A stretch of 7,554 nt of DNA from CAINVV01 sp037140615 (GCA_037140615.1 JBAXED010000152.1:1-7554); one strand, 5' to 3'; counted from the first letter of the stretch, positions 1-6,082 are shown. The notes: generated by a model not told the origin, from the letters alone. Made by a program: numbers and translations.

Positions 1-54
1 TTCAAACATTTCAAACATTTCAAACATTTCAAACATTTCAAACATTTCAAACAT
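1..54. repeat. 9-bp tandem repeat array, six perfect copies
   Basis: Six identical head-to-tail copies of TTCAAACAT fill the first 54 bases, and the array probably continues beyond the left edge. The unit is a multiple of three, so every frame repeats: FKH or QTF on the plus strand, and MFE on the minus strand, where ATG TTT GAA repeats without a stop. The FKH frame stays open until a TGA at 82-84 that overlaps the ATG of the next gene. The QTF frame is in phase with that gene. The array ends 26 bp before that start codon, so copy number could alter its leader. Whether it codes cannot be decided from this window. Confidence 0.95.
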
Positions 55-66
55 TCATACTTAATC

Positions 67-74
67 CAAATTTA
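67..74 (-). promoter_or_regulatory. Possible Bacteroidota -7 box facing left
   Basis: Read on the minus strand this is TAAATTTG, a full match to the TAnnTTTG -7 consensus of Bacteroidota. It points left into the 9-bp repeat array, whose minus strand starts with repeated ATG TTT GAA triplets. No convincing -33 TTTG lies about 19-21 bp upstream of it. In an AT-rich gap an 8-bp match with two free positions is weak evidence. Confidence 0.2.
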
Positions 75-80
75 CATTTC

Positions 81-449
81 ATGAAATCCAAAAATCTGCT
101 ACTTACATTGACAGTTTTGTTCACCGTTTGCATCCAATTGCATGCTGCCACATTCGACCAGAAAAAACTCGTTGGCAAATGGGAGTATTCTGCTCCAACT
201 GCCCCACCAAACTACACCTCTGGTCAAATCAATTTTTCTCAGGAGGGAGACAAGCTTAAAGGAGAATTGGTTATAGAGGGTCAGAAAGTTGATTTCGCTC
301 AGATTACCATCAAAGAGGATTTAATCTCTGTGGTTGTCTATTTGGAATCTACTCCAATTACTGTCAGTTTTAAGATAGTAAACGAAAAGCTTGAAGGTAA
401 GGCAGATACACCTGACGGACTAGTGGCAATTACGGCAGTAAGAAAATAG
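81..449 (+). CDS. Small secreted protein of unknown function, possibly lipocalin-like
   Basis: This 122-residue protein begins with a clear signal peptide: a Lys-containing start, a hydrophobic core at about residues 5-20, then LHA-A, suggesting cleavage near residue 22-24. Cys17 is not in a proper lipobox, so export by signal peptidase I is more likely than lipidation. The mature part of about 100 residues alternates polar and hydrophobic residues and looks all-beta, with KLVGKWEY near its start recalling the GxW motif of lipocalin-like barrels. That resemblance is inference, and I recognise no named family. The ATG at 81 is chosen because it opens directly into the signal peptide, although the frame is open upstream through the repeat array. 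The gene converges on rfbB with a 2-bp gap, and no terminator is visible between them. Confidence 0.8.
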   Translation: MKSKNLLLTLTVLFTVCIQLHAATFDQKKLVGKWEYSAPTAPPNYTSGQINFSQEGDKLKGELVIEGQKVDFAQITIKEDLISVVVYLESTPITVSFKIVNEKLEGKADTPDGLVAITAVRK

Positions 450-451
450 CC

Positions 452-1504
452 CTACCGTTGATGGTATTGCTTGTCATAGTATTTCTCGTAAGCACCTGAA
501 GAAACATTTTCAAGCCACTCAGAATTCCTGAGGTACCATTCTACTGTTTTAGCGAGACCTTCTTCAAACTGTAAGGAAGGTTTCCATCCCAACTCTTCTT
601 TAATTTTGGAGGAGTCAATGGCGTACCGCATATCGTGACCGGCCCTGTCCTTTACAAAAGTGATCAACTTTTGGGATGTCCCTTGTGCTCTTCCCAATTG
701 TTGGTCAACTACGTCACAGAGAGCCCTAATCAGGGCTATATTGGTCCATTCATTGTTGCCACCTATGTTGTAGGTCTCACCAATTACTCCCTCATGATAT
801 ATCTTGTCAATGGCCGATGCATGATCTTCGACATAAAGCCAGTCCCTGATATTCTCCCCTTTCCCATACACAGGGATAGGTTTCAAGTGCTGAAGATTAT
901 GAATGCAGAGCGGGATTAATTTCTCGGGAAATTGGTTGGGTCCATAATTGTTGGAACAATTGGAAATCACTACCGGTAAATGAAAGGTATTAAAATAGGC
1001 TCTTACCAGGTGATCTGAACTCGCTTTTGAAGCCGAATACGGACTTTTAGGATCATACGAAGTGGTTTCTGTAAACAACCCAGTCTCACCCAAAGATCCA
1101 TACACCTCATCTGTTGAGATATGGTAGAACCTTTTCCCTTCCATGGCTCCCTTCCAATGCTCCTTGGCAGCATGGACCAGGTTAAATGTGCCAAAAATAT
1201 TTGTTCGAATGAACGCAGCCGGATCAGTAATTGATCGATCAACATGAGATTCTGCAGCCAGATGAATAACTCCTTCGATCGGATAAGTTTCAAATAGACT
1301 ATTTACAAGTTTTTCGTCCGTAATATCTCCCTTTACAAAAGTATAGTTGGGTAGATTGTCAATGTCTTTGAGATTTTCAAGATTCCCGGCATAGGTGAGC
1401 ATATCCAGGTTGATGATCCGGTAACCCGGATAGTTCTTTACAAACCGTCTCACAACATGCGATCCTATGAATCCCGCTCCCCCCGTAATTAAAATCGTCT
1501 TCAT
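452..1504 (-). CDS. rfbB: dTDP-glucose 4,6-dehydratase
   Basis: This cytoplasmic enzyme converts dTDP-glucose to dTDP-4-keto-6-deoxyglucose, the second step toward dTDP-L-rhamnose and related deoxysugars for surface glycans. The 350 residues match the usual family length. It is an extended short-chain dehydrogenase with the NAD-binding motif GGAGFIGSH (8-16), the subfamily signature AESHVDRSI (84-92), the catalytic Thr-Asp-Glu triad in STDEVYG (130-136, TDE at 131-133) and the YxxxK pair Tyr156/Lys160. The segment around residues 286-297 (DRAGHDMRYAID) is typical of RfbB/RmlB and separates it from GalE-type epimerases. The start ATG places the glycine motif at the expected distance. It lies 252 bp downstream of galE on the same strand, and the gap holds repeats. 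The rfbA, rfbC and rfbD partners are not in this window. The name rmlB is equivalent. Confidence 0.95.
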   Translation of the reverse strand: MKTILITGGAGFIGSHVVRRFVKNYPGYRIINLDMLTYAGNLENLKDIDNLPNYTFVKGDITDEKLVNSLFETYPIEGVIHLAAESHVDRSITDPAAFIRTNIFGTFNLVHAAKEHWKGAMEGKRFYHISTDEVYGSLGETGLFTETTSYDPKSPYSASKASSDHLVRAYFNTFHLPVVISNCSNNYGPNQFPEKLIPLCIHNLQHLKPIPVYGKGENIRDWLYVEDHASAIDKIYHEGVIGETYNIGGNNEWTNIALIRALCDVVDQQLGRAQGTSQKLITFVKDRAGHDMRYAIDSSKIKEELGWKPSLQFEEGLAKTVEWYLRNSEWLENVSSGAYEKYYDKQYHQR

Positions 1505-1539
1505 TTATATTGTCTATTTTTATTTATTTATCAAAATTC

Positions 1540-1571
1540 AGGGAAAGGTGAACAAAGAAAAGGGTGAAACG
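1540..1571 (+). repeat. Purine-rich tract, opposite in orientation to the octamer array
   Basis: This stretch is almost all purine on the plus strand and contains AGGGAAAG, GTGAACAA, AGAAAAGG and GTGAAACG in 8-base steps. It resembles the octamer array at 1626-1761, but the purines are on the other strand. GGTGAAACG at 1563-1571 has an exact inverted copy, CGTTTCACC, at 1678-1686. A transcript crossing the gap could therefore pair these two ends. I read it as the second arm of the composite repeat between galE and rfbB. Confidence 0.5.
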
Positions 1572-1582
1572 CAACAGTCGCA

Positions 1583-1602
1583 AGACAAGGCATGCCTAGT
1601 CT
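1583..1602. repeat. Near-perfect 20-bp palindrome, possible REP-like element
   Basis: The sequence is AGAC, A, AGGCATGCCT, A, GTCT. The inner ten bases are a perfect palindrome, the outer four pair perfectly, and only the one position between them mismatches. The plus-strand sequence continues as CTACA after the right arm, while the left side lacks the matching TGTAG, so it looks like a decayed copy of a longer symmetrical unit. It sits between the two oppositely oriented low-complexity tracts of the galE-rfbB gap. No T-run follows on either strand, so a simple intrinsic terminator is unlikely. Confidence 0.6.
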
Positions 1603-1625
1603 CTACAGCTTGTCCCATTATCATT

Positions 1626-1761
1626 CGTCCTGTTTTCCCATCTTCTCATCTTCCCAGCCCTCTTATCTTTCCTTCTCCGTTTCACCGTTTCTCTCTTCAA
1701 CCACTCCCCCAGTCCCCAAGTCTCCTAGTCTCACAGTCCCCTAATCTCACAGTCCCCTAGT
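1626..1761. repeat. Degenerate 8-bp-period repeat array between galE and rfbB
   Basis: On the minus (transcribed) strand the sequence runs as consecutive octamers from 1761 downward: ACTAGGGG, ACTGTGAG, ATTAGGGG, ACTGTGAG, ACTAGGAG, ACTTGGGG, ACTGGGGG. Nine or ten weaker purine-rich octamers follow to about 1626. The strongest part is 1706-1761. Plus-strand blocks 1722-1737 and 1738-1753 differ at two positions, which suggests duplication of a 16-bp pair. The strand bias is extreme, with purines on the coding strand. The first unit contains the galE stop codon. It has no constant-length spacers, so it is not a CRISPR array, and any reading frame through it is an artefact of the repeat. Confidence 0.75.
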
Positions 1762-2785
1762 CAATCTTCCTAATCCTCTTCTCCCAATTCCAGGCCGAAA
1801 GAAGAGTCTCTTCCAGAGTCGTTTCAGATTTCCATCCCAAAACTTTGTTGGCTTTGGTGGTATCTGCATAGATCTGTTCGATATCTCCTGCCCTTCGACC
1901 AACAATTTTGAAATTCACTTTTTTGCCTGTCGCCTTCTCAAAGGAATTTAACAATGACAAAACAGAAACACCATTTCCTGTTCCAACATTGAAAAATTCG
2001 AAAACCGATTCATTTTGATGATTCAACAAACGCTCTATCGAAATAACATGCGCTTTGGCCAGATCAACCACATTTATATAGTCACGAATACAACTACCAT
2101 CGGGAGTGTCATAGTCATTCCCGAATACAGACAATTGTTCACGCAATCCGGCAGCAGTCTGGGTAACAAAGGGAACCAGATTATTAGGCACTCCATTGGG
2201 CAATTCGCCAATCAGTGCCGACAGATGAGCCCCTATCGGATTAAAATACCGAAGGGCAATGGCCTGAATCTTTGGATTGGCTTTTGTGTAATCACGAATA
2301 ATATCCTCGCAAATAATTTTTGTATTTCCGTATGGTGATTCCGCTGCCATTCGGGGAGTGTGCTCTGTCACCGGAAGCTTCTCCGGCTGACCATAAACAG
2401 TACAGGATGAAGAAAAAACCAGGTTGTTGACACCGTACTTTTCCATACAGTCAAATAGGTTCAGGAGAGAAAGTAGGTTATTTCTGTAGTAAATCAGGGG
2501 CTTTTGAACTGATTCGCCAACAGCCTTGAAAGCAGCAAAATGAATAATGGCATCAATGCCAGCAGACTGTTCAAAAAGGCGATCCAACAAGCCAAGGTCT
2601 TGCATATTGAAATTGTGAAATTCGGGACGAATCCCTGAAATTTGTTCAATCTGATCAACAACCGCTTCCGTTGAATTACTTAGATCGTCAACTATCACTA
2701 CATTAAATCCGGCATTTTGCAGTTCTACTACTGTATGTGAACCAATGTATCCTGTTCCACCGGTTACCAAAATTTTTCCTTTCAT
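1757..2785 (-). CDS. galE: UDP-glucose 4-epimerase
   Basis: This cytoplasmic NAD-dependent enzyme interconverts UDP-glucose and UDP-galactose, serving galactose use and supplying precursors for polysaccharides. The 342 residues match the family length. Visible motifs are the Rossmann GGTGYIGSH (9-17), the catalytic serine region SSSCTVYG (125-132), the YxxxK pair Tyr152/Lys156 in SPYGNTK, RYFNPIGAH (179-187) and the C-terminal RRAGDIEQIYAD segment (298-308), all typical of GalE rather than RfbB. Activity on N-acetylated sugars cannot be excluded from sequence alone. The start ATG lies directly before the glycine-rich motif. The stop codon TAG is part of the first unit of the 8-bp repeat array, an unusual junction. 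The gene is divergent from the HU-CCDC81/SPOR gene and may be co-transcribed with rfbB. Confidence 0.95.
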   Translation of the reverse strand: MKGKILVTGGTGYIGSHTVVELQNAGFNVVIVDDLSNSTEAVVDQIEQISGIRPEFHNFNMQDLGLLDRLFEQSAGIDAIIHFAAFKAVGESVQKPLIYYRNNLLSLLNLFDCMEKYGVNNLVFSSSCTVYGQPEKLPVTEHTPRMAAESPYGNTKIICEDIIRDYTKANPKIQAIALRYFNPIGAHLSALIGELPNGVPNNLVPFVTQTAAGLREQLSVFGNDYDTPDGSCIRDYINVVDLAKAHVISIERLLNHQNESVFEFFNVGTGNGVSVLSLLNSFEKATGKKVNFKIVGRRAGDIEQIYADTTKANKVLGWKSETTLEETLLSAWNWEKRIRKID

Positions 2786-2811
2786 CTGTTTTGAATTTTA
2801 CTGAAATTGTT

Positions 2812-2819
2812 CAAATTTA
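2812..2819 (-). promoter_or_regulatory. Candidate -7 box for galE
   Basis: Read on the minus strand this is TAAATTTG, a full match to the Bacteroidota -7 consensus TAnnTTTG. It lies 26 bp before the galE ATG, giving a very short leader. The expected -33 TTTG is not visible about 19-21 bp upstream. Support comes from the position in the divergent gap and from a matching box facing the other way at 2840-2847. Confidence 0.35.
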
Positions 2820-2839
2820 CTAAATCTCAGATTTATTCT

Positions 2840-2847
2840 TATATTTG
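2840..2847 (+). promoter_or_regulatory. Candidate -7 box for the HU-CCDC81/SPOR gene
   Basis: TATATTTG matches the Bacteroidota -7 consensus TAnnTTTG on the plus strand. Transcription would start near 2854, leaving a leader of about 100 nt before the ATG at 2953. No clear -33 TTTG is seen at the usual distance. It stands back to back with the candidate galE box at 2812-2819, as expected for a divergent promoter region. Confidence 0.35.
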
Positions 2848-2952
2848 GGGTTCAAATAATCACACATGAAATACCCATTAGTCAATTTTCACTGCAACCG
2901 AAAATGAAATGTGGTTATTCCATTTGACCTTTGAAAAACAAATTGTTTACAA

Positions 2953-4029
2953 ATGAACCTTTCAGTCCACCTTGCCGAGTTGTTGAAAACCAACGATTGC
3001 GTGATCGTCCCTGATCTCGGAGGGTTTATTGCCAATCTTCAATCCTCTGGGTATGACCCACAAGATGACAAGTTTTCCCCCCCTTCAAAGGAGATTATCT
3101 TTAGTGGTAAACTCAAAAAGAATGATGGATTATTGGTAAATTACGTATCTGAAAAGGAGGGTGTCGGTTACCTTGAAGCAAGAAAAATAGTTTCAGAGTT
3201 TGTTGCTGAATGTCTGTTTAAACTTGAAAGCGGCGAGCGCATCGTTTTCGACAAGATTGGAACACTCAAATTAGATGAAAACGATCACCCTATCTTCGAG
3301 GCTGAGCGGGGTTTTACCCTCAGGATAGATGCTTTTGGTTTGGACTCATTTCACTTCCCACAACTTGTCAACAAATACAGTCAACCAACCAAGCCCATAT
3401 TCAGAGACAAAGATCCTCAACCTCAAAAAAGATTGAGTCCGGTTGTCAAATACATTTTGGTTGGATTGCCGATTTTGGCGCTCCTATATTTTATTCCTCT
3501 TAATAAAATTCTCAAGCAAGATAAGAATGGCATTCAGCCCATATCCAATACCGCCTCTTTATCAGTAATTGATACACCGGTTCCACTTAGCTCCAACGTT
3601 TCAGTCGAACCATCTTCGGTGCCTGTTGAATCCAAATCAGAAAATAATATTGAAACAAAAGAGGTTAAAGAAACAACTGTTTCGGCTGAACCTGTGCAGT
3701 TAGCCGTTCCTTCTCCTGCTAATAAAATGGCATCAGAATCTGGAACATCCCATTCTGAAAACTCATCGGTTCTACTTACAAGCTCTCAACACTCAAACGG
3801 CAAATTTCATGTCGTAGGTGGTTGCTTTAAGATCAAAGAAAACGCTGATAAACAAGCGATTTGGCTTATCAAAAAAGGTTATCCTGCTGAGGTTTCAGTG
3901 ATGGGTGGCGGATTTTTCCGCGTTTCAGTTGAAAGCTACCAGACCAGAAAAGAGGCGGAACAAGGATTGGGAAAAATCCTGGAAGATGATCCAAATACCA
4001 ACTACTGGTTAATGGCAGACAGAAAATAA
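2953..4029 (+). CDS. HU-CCDC81-type and SPOR domain membrane protein
   Basis: This 358-residue protein probably anchors to the inner membrane and binds septal peptidoglycan. Residues 1-135 resemble the two-part bacterial HU-CCDC81 region (HU/IHF-like fold): an N-terminal helix, then CVIVPDLGGFIANL (16-29), and a second half with GERIVFDKIGTLKLD (94-108). Residues 165-183 form one hydrophobic helix preceded by the basic QKRL, giving a cytoplasmic N terminus. A flexible linker rich in Ser, Pro, Val and Glu (about 190-280) crosses the periplasm. Residues 284-356 are a SPOR domain (FHVVGGCFK, then GGGFFRVSVESYQTRKEAEQGL), a fold that binds glycan strands lacking stem peptides at division sites. 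The start gives the HU-like region its full length. The gene ends exactly where the convergent dipeptidase ends. DNA binding by the HU-like part is inferred from the family and is unproven. Confidence 0.85.
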   Translation: MNLSVHLAELLKTNDCVIVPDLGGFIANLQSSGYDPQDDKFSPPSKEIIFSGKLKKNDGLLVNYVSEKEGVGYLEARKIVSEFVAECLFKLESGERIVFDKIGTLKLDENDHPIFEAERGFTLRIDAFGLDSFHFPQLVNKYSQPTKPIFRDKDPQPQKRLSPVVKYILVGLPILALLYFIPLNKILKQDKNGIQPISNTASLSVIDTPVPLSSNVSVEPSSVPVESKSENNIETKEVKETTVSAEPVQLAVPSPANKMASESGTSHSENSSVLLTSSQHSNGKFHVVGGCFKIKENADKQAIWLIKKGYPAEVSVMGGGFFRVSVESYQTRKEAEQGLGKILEDDPNTNYWLMADRK

Positions 4030-5259
4030 TCAGAGACTTGCAGATTTTTGTACTTGCCTGAAGACTCTTATAAAATTACCTCCCCAAATCTTTTTTATAT
4101 CCTTTTCGGAATATCCTCTTTGAACCAGTTCCAGCGTGACATTTCCCATCTGGCTCACATCCCGGCAACCGGATAAATCGCCACCTCCATCAAAATCGGT
4201 GCCAATTCCTACGTAATCTATCCCAATAACTTTTACAATATGGTCAATATGGTCGACCATGTCCTGAACGGTAGCAAGTTTGTTGGGAAATTTTTTGGCT
4301 TCTTCACGGTACTCTCTGTAGGCTGCTCTGGTTTGTTCATCTGTCAAGCCTTGAAAATCATTGTATTTTTTACTCACAATAGCCATGACAGAATCTCTTT
4401 TCGGGTTCGCTTCCGGCTTTTTGACATAATCAGATAAAAAGCACATTTGAATGACACCTCCGTTTTTAGCCAATGCATGCAAGTCTTCGTCAGTTAGATT
4501 TCTTGGATGGTCACACACAGCACGTGAACAGGAATGGCTTGCAATAATAGGAGCTTTACTCATTTTGATCACATCCATAAAAGTTTCATCTGAGCTGTGA
4601 GATACATCAATCATCATTCCAATCCTGTTCATTTCTGCCACTACCTCTTTACCAAAAGGCGATAGACCATGGTATTCAGCTCCCTTTTTCTTATCGGTCG
4701 ACGAGTCACAAATGTCATTGTTTGATGAGTGACAAAGGGTGATGTATCTGATCCCCATGTCATAATATTTGCTAACCATGGTAATATCATTCGCCAACGC
4801 GTACCCATTCTCCAGTCCGATGAAGATCGCCCTCTTCCCCGTATTCTTAAGTTTGTAGGCATCATCAGGAGTCAAAGCTATTTCTGCCTGTGTGCTGTTT
4901 TCATTGACACTTTTACGAATTGCAGCGAGAATATCCAATGCCTTCTTTTGTACAATGGCATTTCCTTCCGGAGTTCTCGGACCCTGACCCACAAAAACCG
5001 CAAAAAACTGGGCATCAAGACCACCCTCCTTCATCCTTGGAAAGTCAACTTTTGTTCCCGTGGAGACCTGATCCTGCCTCTTGCCCACATCAAATCCGTC
5101 CCGCAAAAGATTTAGCGGAGTGTCCGAATGTGTGTCTATAGTTAAAACTGCTTTGTGAATTCGTGCTGCTTTTGCTTCAGTTGTTTCTTTACTCATCGCA
5201 GAGACTGACAAAAGCATGAATATAAATAGTGCAGTACTCTGCTGAATCATTTTCCTCAT
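4030..5259 (-). CDS. Secreted M19 membrane dipeptidase (renal dipeptidase family)
   Basis: This zinc-dependent enzyme hydrolyses dipeptides, and family members include some acting on D-amino-acid-containing dipeptides. Its signal peptide (residues 1 to about 23, hydrophobic core LFIFMLLSVSA, no lipobox cysteine) places it in the periplasm or outside. The binuclear zinc ligands of the family are all visible: His44 and Asp46 in DTHSD, the bridging Glu150 in GLENG, His221 in DVSHSS and His242 in ASHS. Asp355 in GTDFDG and Arg253 in HPRNLTD correspond to further active-site residues. The 409-residue length is normal, and the protein looks intact. An ATG three codons downstream (Met4) is a possible alternative start. 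It follows riboflavin synthase by 95 bp on the same strand and abuts the convergent SPOR gene. A peptidoglycan-turnover role is possible but inferred. Confidence 0.93.
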   Translation of the reverse strand: MRKMIQQSTALFIFMLLSVSAMSKETTEAKAARIHKAVLTIDTHSDTPLNLLRDGFDVGKRQDQVSTGTKVDFPRMKEGGLDAQFFAVFVGQGPRTPEGNAIVQKKALDILAAIRKSVNENSTQAEIALTPDDAYKLKNTGKRAIFIGLENGYALANDITMVSKYYDMGIRYITLCHSSNNDICDSSTDKKKGAEYHGLSPFGKEVVAEMNRIGMMIDVSHSSDETFMDVIKMSKAPIIASHSCSRAVCDHPRNLTDEDLHALAKNGGVIQMCFLSDYVKKPEANPKRDSVMAIVSKKYNDFQGLTDEQTRAAYREYREEAKKFPNKLATVQDMVDHIDHIVKVIGIDYVGIGTDFDGGGDLSGCRDVSQMGNVTLELVQRGYSEKDIKKIWGGNFIRVFRQVQKSASL

Positions 5260-5325
5260 TCCGTTAATATTTGGTTTTGTAAAATCTGTATGTAGGTGTC
5301 ATTTGAATTTCAAAATCTCTCCATA

Positions 5326-5363
5326 AGTAAATATTTCATCCTACCAGGATAGAACTATTTACT
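5326..5363 (-). terminator. Strong hairpin across the riboflavin synthase stop codon
   Basis: AGTAAATA at 5326-5333 pairs perfectly with TATTTACT at 5356-5363. Inside, TTC (5335-5337) pairs with GAA (5352-5354) and ATCCT (5338-5342) with AGGAT (5346-5350) around a 3-nt loop, with one mismatch and one bulged A. That gives about 16 base pairs. The ribE stop codon (5355-5357) lies inside the stem. No T-run follows on the minus strand, so it is not a classical intrinsic terminator. It could be a weak terminator, an RNA end protector or a processing site between ribE and the dipeptidase gene. Confidence 0.5.
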
Positions 5364-5960
5364 AAATTCAGCTAATCTGCTCAAGTATTTCCCTATGATG
5401 TCAAATTCCAGATTGATCACACTCCCTTTTTGAAAAGTATGAAAATTGGTGTGCTCGTATGTGTATGGAATAATGGCTACCTGAAATGAGTCCTTTTTCG
5501 AATTTACCACGGTCAGACTCACTCCATTCACCGTGACAGATCCTTTCTCGACGGTCATATACCCCTGCCTTGCTTTCACAAGATCAAAATCATAGACAAA
5601 AGTGTAATACCAACTACCATCTGCTTCAACCACATCAGAACATTTGGCGGTTTGATCAACATGGCCTTGTACAATGTGGCCATCCAATCTGCCGTCCATC
5701 TTCATGCTTCTTTCCAGGTTAACCTTATCTCCATTTTTTAATAATCCGAGATTGGTTTTTAGCAAAGTCTCCTTGATGGCAGTAACAGTGTAATTACCTC
5801 CCTCTTTATTTACAACAGTCAGGCAAACACCGTTGTGCGACAAACTCTGATCTACTTTTAGCTCTTGGGTAAAATCGCAACTAAGTGTAAAATGAACATT
5901 TTCCTGATCCTTAACGATGGAAACCACAGTCCCCATCCCCTCAATTATTCCTGAAAACAT
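5355..5960 (-). CDS. ribE: Riboflavin synthase, alpha chain
   Basis: This cytoplasmic enzyme catalyses the last step of riboflavin synthesis, dismutating two 6,7-dimethyl-8-ribityllumazines into riboflavin and the pyrimidinedione precursor. The 201 residues fit the family. It has two tandem lumazine-binding barrels: MFSGIIEGMG at the start, SHNGVCLTVV (41-50) in the first, GRLDGHIVQGHVD (90-102) opening the second, and VTVNGVSLTVV (142-152) as the repeated counterpart of residues 41-50. The ATG at 5958-5960 is chosen because the family begins exactly with MF(S/T)GI. An in-frame ATG at 6024-6026 would add 22 residues with no family counterpart. No FMN riboswitch is visible upstream, and other rib genes are absent from the window. 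The gene is also called ribC or risA in some species. It precedes the dipeptidase gene by 95 bp on the same strand. Confidence 0.95.
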   Translation of the reverse strand: MFSGIIEGMGTVVSIVKDQENVHFTLSCDFTQELKVDQSLSHNGVCLTVVNKEGGNYTVTAIKETLLKTNLGLLKNGDKVNLERSMKMDGRLDGHIVQGHVDQTAKCSDVVEADGSWYYTFVYDFDLVKARQGYMTVEKGSVTVNGVSLTVVNSKKDSFQVAIIPYTYEHTNFHTFQKGSVINLEFDIIGKYLSRLAEFSK

Positions 5961-6082
5961 CTTATTTGATATAAAATTTTTACGAAGATAACAGTAATTC
6001 CAAATCCCCGAAGTCATGTTCTTCAATATGGTTGGAAATAGTTATATTCATCCATAAATAATTATTACTGCGTTGAACAATC

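Noticed and set aside
1..54. CRISPR-like repeat
   Set aside because: The units are 9 bp, directly adjacent and identical, with no spacers. This is a simple tandem array.
635..919. 94-codon plus-strand open frame inside rfbB
   Set aside because: It is antisense to a well-supported enzyme gene with intact motifs and has no protein-like features of its own.
1467..1760. 97-codon plus-strand open frame across the galE-rfbB gap
   Set aside because: Its Ser/Pro/Leu-rich product is the translation of the 8-bp repeat array. It overlaps rfbB antisense and has no family resemblance.
4729..5115. 128-codon plus-strand open frame inside the dipeptidase gene
   Set aside because: It is antisense to the signal-peptide and zinc-ligand region of a complete M19 gene, so it is a shadow frame.
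5961..6026. 22-residue N-terminal extension of riboflavin synthase
   Set aside because: The family starts at MFSGI. The extension is AT-rich intergenic sequence and contains a candidate -7-like box.
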